Source: Rhabdornis inornatus
Taxonomy: Eukaryota; Chordata; Aves; Passeriformes; Rhabdornithidae
Direction of reading: 5' to 3'
Assembly: GCA_013397075.1 (NCBI GenBank)
Contig: VWZS01000547.1
Coordinates: 1,768,390-1,832,389 of the forward strand
DNA length: 64,000 nt
Both the position numbers and the translations under genes were made by a program. The notes beneath the pieces were generated by a model. That model worked only from the letters and a program-made list of their open reading frames with translations, did no database searches and was not told the DNA's origin. Positions 51,801 through 61,710 of this stretch are shown piece by piece; position 1 is the first letter of the stretch; each line of letters starts with the position of its first letter.

Positions 51801-54800
51801 CAGGACTTAGCAGTATCTAGCAGTCAAAACATAAGTAGGCAGATGAGATGATCCTAAGCTATTTTGCTTCATTCACTCAGCAGACAAAAATTAACCCAGC
51901 AGGAATTCATGGCTATTTCTAAGGACTTCCAAAGATAAAAATCATTCAGGCTAGAGGGGAACTCCAAAAGCTGGGTCGGAACAAGTGGCTCTTTGAAAGC
52001 CACAAGCAAGGGATTCCAAACCCTCTCTGGGAAACTTCTTCCAGTGATATTTTTTTATTTTTTCCTTCTGCCCAGTGGGATTATCCTCCTTTTCCATTTT
52101 TGGCCAGCCTCTCATTCACCCACTCAGAGCAGAGCCCAGCTCCATCTCCTCAGTGACTCCTCATGTACTGTTTAACAGCTGCTAAAAAACAAACCCAGTG
52201 CTCTCCCAGCCTCTCCTCGTGGTTCCTGTGTCCCAGTCCCCTTGGTGGCCTCTCTCCAGTTTATCCACACTTCTCCCATCCTGCACCAACCACACACCAG
52301 ACTCAGCTTGGCTGCAATGAGCAGCAGGAGAATCCTGGTTTGCCTGTAGGCACTGGCTGTGCTTGAGCTGATGGAGCCCGGGACAGAGCCAACACCCGAG
52401 CCCCCTCCCCCGGGACGGGGCCAACACCCGAGCCCCCTGCTCTGCCCACCAGAACCCCCCAGCACCATTTCAGCAGCAGCAACTTGCATTTGCCCTCTTT
52501 GAGATCTCTGTGAGATACTCTAAATCTCCATGAGACACTTATTCCTCCTGTTCCTTTTCTCTAGCCCTCTGAAAGACAGCCCTGGAGTTCACTACCTGCA
52601 CCCCAGTTTGGTGCCATGAGGTGACACAGCATCCATGAGGATGCATTCCAGATCACTCACAAAGATGTTAACCCTCACAGCCCCAAGGTGGACCTCACAG
52701 GGCTCCAGCTGGAACGGTTTTCCAGGGATATGCAGCAAAAGTAATGGAAAGTTGACAGCAGGGTTTTCTTGTTTCACTTCAATCTTGTTTAACAGATTTC
52801 ACTAAGGTGCACTTTTTTGGTTATTGTTAAACCAGGCTTTTTAAATTCAATTATAGATTAACAAATAACACACTGTCTCGTGTCAGTCCAACACATAGGC
52901 ACAAAATTAATTTTGTCAGGTGAAGCAAATAGGGGTGTGTTTCACAGCACAAAATACCAATGCAGAGGCAGGGATAGGAGTGAGTTCCACAACCATTTCC
53001 AGACAGATTAGAGCACTGGAGCACACACTGTCCTCTGTAAATAAGAGCTGCCACTATCACTGCCCTAATTCAAATCTGCTAATGACATCCGGTTATCAAA
53101 TGATGATGTAATTAATGAGGGGAACCATTCCTTTTACACTGCATGCTCCTTTTGTGAGCTAAAAGAATAAATTTAGATTCACTCCTGCTTCTTAAATTTC
53201 CAAAGCCATGAAATGCAAAGGTTCCTCCAAGCACTGCCAAGACTTAAGGCTTCCTCTTGCCTGAGACACTGCAGGTCACCCAGGCCTCAAGGTTAAGTTA
53301 AGGTAGCAATTTATCAGAGACCTCATATACATCTTGAAATCTTTTTATCAAATTCAGAGGATGACATCATTTGGATGATGTAATAATCTTTCATGCAACA
53401 TTTTCCTAGGGTTTCAAGTCCTATAAATCACAGCAACTTCCTTCATTTGAGAAGATTTTTACACAGCAATTTTGCCTTGAACATTAAGAATGGTTTATTT
53501 GTGAACTTGTCAAAGGTAACTGCTGCTGCTTCTGACTTTTTTCAGGAAGTCTGCCTAGTTTTCATGCTCATTAACACTGCAGTCTCCCAGACCTTCATGA
53601 TACTCAGGATAATTAATTCCCAAGAGAGTTTCCTTTATGCATTAAGGCAGAAACTTTGAGCTCTTAAGAGAAAGGCACCTGTGGCCCTCAGACTTCAGAA
53701 ATAAATAAAAGAAAAATCTGACACATCATCCCTCACCCTTCCTTTCCATTAGCTCTACTTCCAGCAACAACTAGTAAGCAGTTCCTCAACATTTGACAGC
53801 TAGACCAAAACAGTGGCTTAATACACAAATATTTGTGGGAGAAGTAAAAGGGACCAAATATCTGCTGGCACATTGGTAGGTACCAAACATAACTCAATAT
53901 ACTGCAAATACACAGAGTGACAATTGCTGGACATTGTCAGACCTTTGAATGTGCTCCCACCTTACAAGATGCAAATAAAGCTGAAAGAATGCAAATCCAC
54001 TCAGCACTAGGAACTCCAGCCAGCTGAGCAGAGCTGGACTTTAAAAGCTCTGGAGAACCCAGGATCTGATCCCTGGGCTCCTGCACTGCATTATTTACAA
54101 CCAGCTCTTCATTTCACACTTCCAAAATTTCAACTAAAGCAACGTACTGAACGTTATAGAATAAGGCAGGTTAATTCAATACCAATTCGGCTAACCAGGT
54201 GAATATTTTTAACACATCAGCCTATGTAAAATGCAAGTTCTTTCTTCTGCAGTTCTAGCAACATCTAATATTAGATCAAAAAGCCTTAAAGCCTAACTGG
54301 CCAGCACTGCTGGAAGAGACAAAGCCCCCAAGAAGCCACAGTCTAAGAAATCAATTGGCATCCACATCATCTTGGACAAGTTCCCCTGGGAGCTCACAGA
54401 ACCTGGGGACAGCACTGCCAGCTGCTGGAAACAGCTGGATGCTCTCACAGACACTTCAGCAGGTCCTAAAGGCAGAGATCCTCTGCACATTCAGTGCTTG
54501 ATGTTCCAAACCAGAGGAACAGGCCCTGAGCAGCTCCTGACTGAAAGAGGAGCAAGTAGAGGATAACAAAAATTCTATGGTCACAACCTGACAAAAAGAA
54601 TTCAAGCAAAATTAAATGCTTTGCCCAAGATCAGACAGGCATTTAGTGCAAGAGCCAAGTGGTTCCTGAATCCAGTCCAGTCTCAGAACACAAAGAATCT
54701 TTGCTTTCTACTTTGTCACATTCTTCCCCCCCCCACCCCATACAAAGCCAATATCTTCCCTATTTTTCCTTTAAAAGAAACAAATCCCTATTGCCTCCAA

Positions 54801-55356
54801 GAATCCTGCTACTGGGACACCCACAGCCCTCAGATCCTGCAGCCACCACACAGGTACAACATTTCCAAATGGAACTGGTGCTCCCAGTACCCACACATTC
54901 TGCAGGACCTTATTTCCCAGTTACCAAACTGAGTTATCACATGCCATTCTGATTTCACAATATTATTCAAGCATGGAAATTATAAATATTAAATTTATCC
55001 ACTATATAACCTTTCTGACATCAAAAAATGGCAATACTAAGAACAAACTTGCCCAGCAAAACAAACAAAGTGGACTCCTGTAGGAACAGTAGCCCAGGGA
55101 GACTTTGCATAGGCTAATAAGAAGTTTCCATGTACAAATACCTCCTCAAGCTGGTGGCTTCCACAGGAACTCCTCAGCTCTGGTAGAGTCTGAGATCCTG
55201 AAATGGGCTCCGCGCTCCCCATCCAAAGCCTCAGGGCACCAGGAGCTAATCCTGGCTGACTGGAAGCATTTCTGGTTTATTGCCCAAACCCTGCAGCTCA
55301 CAGGAGGGAGCCTGGCCAGCACCATCACCCCAAACTTGGGCCACCTGTGCCAGGAG
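48851..55356. other. Non-coding single-copy DNA with small GC-rich tandem
   Basis: No gene is recognised. It contains the two-copy GC-rich tandem at 52377-52440 (listed separately) and a C run at 54726-54734. A minus-strand acceptor tract near 51610-51635 and a weak donor would bracket a 27-base piece, too weak to call. Confidence 0.55.
52377..52440. repeat. Two-copy 32-bp GC-rich tandem repeat
   Basis: The unit CCCGGGACAGAGCCAACACC, continuing to CGAGCCCCCT, is repeated 32 bases later with two substitutions (ACAGAG to ACGGGG). It is a local slippage or duplication product in an otherwise unremarkable stretch. Confidence 0.85.
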
Positions 55357-55934
55357 CAGGGACTGCACTGGCAGCACTGTGGGCTCAGAGCAGCCACCAT
55401 GGGGACAGGTGATCTCAGCTCCACTGGGGCTCAGCCAGCAGGGACAGGGCCAGGCAGGGCTGCAGGGACACCTGCACACCAACGTGTTCCTGACCAGGAA
55501 CAGCTTTCTGGGGTCTGGCCAAGGCTGAATGCAGGACAAAGCCTTCAGTAATAATGATTAATGTATTATTTAACATATATAAACAATTCTATATATATTT
55601 GTATAATTAATAAGTAGTAATTATGTCAAGATGGACCTGACTGGCATCATTACCAGTCCTTTATTAAAAACTTTATATGCCTTCTCTCAATGGACCTCTC
55701 TCAGGTGACTCTGACTCCTTTCCTCATAGGCAGCTCCACACAGCACTGACTCCTCCTCTGCAAGTTTCCTTCTGCATGAATGGCTAAACCCAACCTGTCC
55801 CTTACCCGGCCACCTATCCCTGTCTGTCCCTCTCACAGCATCTTCTTACCTTGTCTGTCCCTTGCACAGCCAGCAGACTCTGGATCTCAAGTTCCAAATG
55901 CATCTGTAACTTGTGGCCAGCTAGCCCACTCTTT
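55357..55934 (+). repeat. 578-bp direct repeat, copy 1
   Basis: By inspection this is identical to 55936-56513, starting at CAGGGACTGCACTGG and ending at TAGCCCACTCTTT. The two copies are separated only by one N. Both edges of the repeat coincide with the N, the pattern left when two overlapping contig ends are joined without being merged. Most likely one copy is false. Confidence 0.9.
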
Positions 55935-55935
55935 N
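55935..55935. other. Single unresolved base (N) at repeat junction
   Basis: It is the only N I found in the window and lies exactly between the two 578-bp copies. It marks a gap or join rather than simple sequencing ambiguity. Confidence 0.95.
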
Positions 55936-56513
55936 CAGGGACTGCACTGGCAGCACTGTGGGCTCAGAGCAGCCACCATGGGGACAGGTGATCTCAGCTC
56001 CACTGGGGCTCAGCCAGCAGGGACAGGGCCAGGCAGGGCTGCAGGGACACCTGCACACCAACGTGTTCCTGACCAGGAACAGCTTTCTGGGGTCTGGCCA
56101 AGGCTGAATGCAGGACAAAGCCTTCAGTAATAATGATTAATGTATTATTTAACATATATAAACAATTCTATATATATTTGTATAATTAATAAGTAGTAAT
56201 TATGTCAAGATGGACCTGACTGGCATCATTACCAGTCCTTTATTAAAAACTTTATATGCCTTCTCTCAATGGACCTCTCTCAGGTGACTCTGACTCCTTT
56301 CCTCATAGGCAGCTCCACACAGCACTGACTCCTCCTCTGCAAGTTTCCTTCTGCATGAATGGCTAAACCCAACCTGTCCCTTACCCGGCCACCTATCCCT
56401 GTCTGTCCCTCTCACAGCATCTTCTTACCTTGTCTGTCCCTTGCACAGCCAGCAGACTCTGGATCTCAAGTTCCAAATGCATCTGTAACTTGTGGCCAGC
56501 TAGCCCACTCTTT
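55936..56513 (+). repeat. 578-bp direct repeat, copy 2
   Basis: Exact second copy at an offset of 579 bases. The sequence runs on uninterrupted into TATAACACCC at its right edge, so this copy is joined to its natural right flank, while copy 1 is joined to the natural left flank. Collapsing the two would give one continuous element. Confidence 0.9.
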
Positions 56514-56649
56514 TATAACACCCAAGCTCATTGGGCAGGCAAGGGTGTCTTCACTGCAGGGTAATCACTACAGCTGTAATCCATTGGGAAAGACTGCCTC
56601 CTGCACTATCCCTACAAACCATCTTCCCACATTCAGCTCTACCAGGGGA

Positions 56650-56885
56650 GGTTTGGGTTGGACAGCAGCAGGAATTTCTTCCCAGGGAGGGCAATTAGTT
56701 ATTGGAATAAGCTAATTAGAATTAGGGGAATTAGTTACTGGAATGGGCTGCCCAGGTGGTGGAGTCACTGTGTGGAAGATGTTTCAGGAAGGTCTGGAAG
56801 CACTCAGGGCTGGTTGCCATGGTGGGGATGGGTCACAGCCTGCACTCAGTGATCTCACAGGGCACTTCCACTCCAACTGATTCTG
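56650..56885 (+). mobile_element. CR1 LINE 3' end with internal duplication
   Basis: Plus-strand CR1 landmarks appear in order: a GGTTGGACAGCAGCAGGAATTTCTTCCC-like piece, GGAATGGGCTGCCCAGGTGG, GTGGAGTCACTGTGTGG, TCAGTGATCTCACAGGGCAC, and a TTCCACTCCAAC end. A 36-bp tandem duplication (units at 56693 and 56729) interrupts the element just before the GGCTGCCC landmark. It is 5'-truncated and inactive, and lies directly beside the LTR-like element. Confidence 0.8.
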
Positions 56886-59800
56886 CCAATGGCACCCGAT
56901 CATCCCAGCTGATCTCTAGAATTAAATGACAGTGTTTGTGGATGAGGGGAGAGCAGAGACTCCCACTCACGTCAGCTGCAGGAAGGCTTTTAGCACTGCC
57001 CCCCCTCCCCGGGTCCCTGTACCCAAACAGGACCTTTCAGGAGGGGTGGGCAGGTAGATGACTGACTCGATTTTATTTTTTTTAGTGTAATTGGATAATC
57101 AGGCCCAGGTGACCAACATCTTGGCAATTAACACCCTGCTGAGTGCTGCCAGGCCCATCTTCTCTTTGGCAAACCCTAATAGTGTGCCAGAAGCAAACTG
57201 AATTCCACACTTGCTTCAAGTAGTGAAATACTGTTCTCTCTGGTGAGACATGGTGAAATACCATCTCTCACCGTGTTCAAGTGTTACTTGGTCTGCAGGA
57301 TCGTGTTACTATACTCAGAGAAATAATTTCCTTTTCAATCAAAATAAACATTGCATGGTAGAGTATTAAGAAACACAGCACGGTACAAAGCAGTAAATTT
57401 ACCGTAATACATTTTGTCTGAGCAAAACAATGATGACAAAAAGCTCAGAACAGTTTATACATTCCTGAGAAAGCACAGAAAATTTATAGAAACATAATTC
57501 AATCTTACTACCTTACTTGAATAAATAAGAGATTAGTTGATGTCTAAATTAGTGTAAAGATTGTTTTCATAATAATAAACCTATCTCCCACCAAAAAGCC
57601 TCTGAAATACACTTCAATGAAAGTTCTGTACAGATTATAATTACTGATTATGTAAAAGCTTCATAGCACAGAATGGATAAATAAGAAATTAGTCACATTG
57701 GTCAGAACCAGCAACACCAAAAGAAGCAAGCTATAGATGATAATGGAAAATAATAACAGGGTTGATTAAAACCTCTTAAAGTTCTTCAGAGAGTAAGAAA
57801 AGCTGCTCAGTGAAATAAGTTTACTAACACAATTAGAGGCATTTAGGGAAAGGTTATATGATTATGGAGAATTATCTTTAGCTTGGTACTGGGGAATATA
57901 GACAAGGAGTTTAAGTTGGTCTTTCCAGTCCTACCATGAATATAGACCTGCAGGTAAGTAATTTTCTTACTCCTTTTATAGCTCCTATTACATTCAAAAC
58001 ACTTGTTTTAGGATACAAGGATTGTGTAGTGGGCAACACATTCATTAATGTAATGAGTTAGGCTGCTCTAAAAGCAGCAGCCAGCACCCACACCCAACCA
58101 AGCAGCAAATCACTGAGACACAGATTAGGGTGCTCATAGGTTAATCCTGGAGGAGATCCAGCAACTCTAACAGACCTTTCCCACAAGGATATTTGTGATA
58201 GTTATTACAATATTTGTTAATTAAACACACCAGCAATGAATCCAAGAAGATGGCATGAAAATCAAAATGCCAAAGACTTTGATTTTTTCCCCTAAATGTA
58301 AAATGGGGAAAGTAAGACATATCTAGTTCCATAATGAAAGATGCAGATCATTTCACCTGGAGTCTTGGATCGCAGGTTTAGGCACAATTCTGACAAGTGG
58401 CTTTTCTCTGCAGCACTGAAGTGCACAGGACTCAGCACAAAGGCAGGAGTGCCAAACATCCCAGCCAGGGACCTGTGGAGTGAATCCTTACACACAGGAG
58501 CATGGGAAGCCTTGAATTGTCCCTGTCACAGCTCATGCAAGGCAGGAGCTGTGATTCCTTCCAAAAGCAGCTCAGCAGAAGCCAGGAAGCCTTCCCTGCT
58601 CCCAGGCAAGGTGTCACTGCTCAGATATTCAGCAATATTTTGTAGTGTTGAAAGGCAGCACCTCGTGGGTCCTGAACATACTCAAATTCTAGCCTGAGAA
58701 GAAAAATAAACCCCAGTGCACTTCTAAACCTCAATTTATACAACTCCATAAACAGGAATCTCTCTAGAGACCTTGGCTCTTAAAGAATACACACCGGAAC
58801 AAAGCTGGGAAAGCAGCAGTAGATCGTAAATGCACAAGTTCTTGTGCCTGTGGAGTGACAGTCACACACAGCCCTGCAGAGCTGGCTGGAAACAGGCTCC
58901 AGCTACACACACCCAATTCCATGCTGGGCACAGACACTGCTGTGGATTTTATCCCTTAGAGAGGTTGCATATATAAGCCTTAGACTTCACCCCCCGGATT
59001 GAATGCAGGATGCATTTAATATTCTAGAAAGAAAATAATAACTTAGAGCAGCCAAGCAGTGTGAGCAGTCAGAAAGGTTAGAAGAGGGGTAAAAAAAGAA
59101 ATAATTACAGAACAAAAGGAAATGCCTGCCAGCCTGGAAAACAGAGGCACCCTGGTAAAGTGCAGCTGGACTCTGAAGTACAGCTGACTTAGCTACAAAC
59201 TGCAGACATCCTAACATACAACTGAGGAGTGGAAAGAAAACCAAAAGAAAAAAACAGGAAAATAGAAACTCTAGCAGCTTATTGTCTGAAAAAGGAAAAA
59301 GCAGCCTGAGCAAACAGCAAGTACATCAGTACAGAAGAAAGCAGAGCAGCGATGAAAGAAAACAAAATGTTTACTAAAATAAGTGAAAAATACAAAGTCA
59401 GTGGGGCCTCTTAGGACCTTGTTTTTCCCCTGCAGATGGAAAGGGGATACACAGGCAGGAGCTGGACTTGTGGAAGGCAGCTTGGGGATTTTATACATCC
59501 ATATGCACACACCACAGTTATTTAACCTTCAGAGCTTTCTGTGCTCTCCTATGCAGAGTGAGCACTCTTGAGAAGGAAGAAATCAAATCTGAAAGCCCTT
59601 CTCAGAGATAAAAAGTTCTATATATTATTTCAAGCCTACTCTGAATAGCTGATACTCCTCTTGAACAAGGACATCTTAACTACTTTAACAGGGTGAAAGA
59701 GATTTGAGTGTACTTCAGCAGAATTAGAACAATTATGTGCATTAGATCTCTATAGGTGCTTAAAGCACTTTAATGGGATAAAGAAGAATTCAAGTGCTAT

Positions 59801-61523
59801 GAACTATAGAACAGTTTAAAAAATCATTTGATAAAGATTTAAACTAAGTTAATGGATACTGTAGCAATTCTCTACAGAGCAAATTGCTAGAAACAGATTT
59901 TGACAATAATCTTCTTTTCATGAATTCATGGGAAGAGATATCGCTGCAGTGTACTGTCCACACTTAGCAAGGTAGTGAACTATTTCTTCCAAAATAGAAT
60001 TAGATTAGCACAGATCCCCCCAATACATCTAGGGCAGCTTAGGTGGTTCCTAGTTCTCTGATCATCCCTACAGTGGCAGCATTTATTGAGTGACATCATT
60101 AGCAGGAATGTGCCAATGTTCTTCCTCAGCCAAATTTCACTGCACAAATCACTTCAGCATGAACAAAGAACAGATGAGAGGGGAAAATTAATTAGTGCAG
60201 TGCCTTGTTCTCTCTCCTGCATACACACAGCAGATATAACCTGCACACCCAGGTATGAGGGAATACAGGGAGATCTCTCCAGGTTTTCCTTTTCTTTAAA
60301 GCTTCTGAATGTGTCACCTCTTCGTGTCTGTTTTTGCTGCTCTGGCTCTGTGCATTGTGAGCTGCTCAGAGCTGAGCAGGATGCTGATCAAAAGAGAGGA
60401 CAGTTTGCTGCTGGAGCTTCTTTGGCACCAGGTAAAGGCTTTGTGCAGAATCACATCCCTCTGTTAACCACTGGATCTGTGCAGAGGATAATCTGCTTCT
60501 CAATATTCTCCCTCATTGCTCTCAAAGTCTGACAGAGAAAAGTGCTGGTGCTTCCAGGCCAGGGCAGACACAGGGCCTGGAGTCTTCAGAGGGACAATGA
60601 CCTGGAATTACAAACACTGGGGGAAGTGGATGGTGAGAGACAGCTCTGATAAGCAGGACCTCACTCATTTTTACATGGTCACCTCAAGACATTTTAAGGG
60701 TCTTTGTTTTCAGAAGACACTGAACTCTCCCATCTGAAAATCACACTTCTATTGCATCTCAAATTGAACACCCAAGGAGTTGGGTAACAACAGCATCAAC
60801 CAAAAAAACCTGTCTTTTAGGAAATTCTTAGCCTAAAATTTCTAGTCAAGGCTTCAAAGTTACATTTCCAGCCAACATCAAACAACTTGAAAAATACGTG
60901 CAACATGGCATAGAAAAACATTTCTGGTTTGTAAATCTAGCTATGGTTGTTAACATGAAATAGTGGGTAAACCACAACGTTGCTCTTTCACAATCACAGA
61001 ACAGAATGTCACTAAACCTCAGCCATCCCACCTTCCCATAGAGCAATATCCATGTGGTCATCTCAGAGGCACCTGCTTTAAATATTGTTTTGGGAGATAT
61101 GTTTTTGAGCAAGAAATATATCAAATTCTGTACATTGAACACATTTAGTGAAAGCCACATAAGTGTATTTAAATCCAAACCTGTCTTATTTGCTTAACAT
61201 TATTTAATTATTCACAGAGCTCTATGGTTTCATGGTGTAGAACTGAGCTGAGAATCCTGCAGTTTGAGTGTAATGAAGTAAGCACAAAACCAATTAGTGC
61301 TTCATGAAATGAAGAACTTGAGTGAAAACATTTACATTTCTTCTTATATTAGCAGCCAACTAACCTGTGCCAGCTTTGTACACACCTGCATAATAAATTT
61401 TAGATTTTAGAGCAAAAGCAGCAGCTTCATTTGTCATTGTCTCATCTGAATCACACTCACAGCATTATCCAGAATGTCACCCTCGTGTTTCTCTAGTCTG
61501 TTTTTGTTACCACACCAGGCTAG
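56886..61523. other. Non-coding single-copy DNA
   Basis: No gene is recognised. A strong plus-strand donor (CTGCAG then GTAAGTAA) lies at 57956, but all plausible upstream exons are either 25 bases or closed in every frame. A minus-strand acceptor tract near 58697-58715 opens a short reading frame that ends after 23 codons without a good donor. The 148-codon frame at 60086-60532 has no recognisable domain. Confidence 0.55.
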
Positions 61524-61710
61524 GATCACTGAATCACAGAATCACAGAATCATTTAGGCAGGAAAAGACCTTTAAGGGTAGAATCATAGAATCCTTAAGG
61601 TTGGAAAATCTCTCTAAGATCGAGTCCAACCATGAACCCATCACTGCCAAGTCCACCATTGAACCACGTCCCCAAATGCCACATCCACACATTTTACCCT
61701 CCCTCTGCCA
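61524..61710 (-). mobile_element. CR1 LINE 3' end with doubled tail
   Basis: On the plus strand it opens with AATCACAGAATCACAGAATC, the reverse complement of the CR1 3' octamer repeat, then TTTAGGCAGGAAAAGACCTTT. A second start follows at about 61580 (AGAATCATAGAATCCTTAAG), then GGTTGGAAAATCTC, AAGATCGAGTCCAACC and CCCAAATGCCACATCCACAC. The second part is a normal 3' end in minus orientation. The first is an extra copy of the last 50 or so bases. It is 5'-truncated and inactive. Confidence 0.85.

Larger units (their letters stand above)
55550..56643 (-). mobile_element. LTR-like element, partly duplicated in assembly
   Basis: Read on the minus strand from about 56643, the sequence begins TGGTAGAGCTGAATG and has TATAAAAG at 56517-56510. 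A GTAAGAAG splice-donor-like site follows at 56428, then AATAAA at 56244-56239, about 270 bases after the TATA box. An AT-rich end follows. This is the promoter-to-polyadenylation spacing of a retroviral LTR. The left end is uncertain, and the span includes the doubled 578-bp block, so the true length is probably about 500-600 bases shorter. No retroviral gene is seen. Resemblance to songbird LTRs is from memory and needs alignment. Confidence 0.4.

Noticed and set aside
57860..57955. Possible plus-strand exon before the consensus donor at 57956
   Set aside because: The longer version has stops in all three frames, and the 25-base version has only a short pyrimidine tract.
58620..58696. Minus-strand frame after a TTATTTTTCTTCTCAG acceptor, ending after 23 codons
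   Set aside because: It could be a terminal exon, but no polyadenylation context or upstream donor can be linked, and one open frame of 23 codons is weak evidence.
60086..60532. 148-codon plus-strand open frame, with a possible internal CAG and GTAAAG
   Set aside because: No family recognised. The possible exon piece is open in two frames and the donor is weak.
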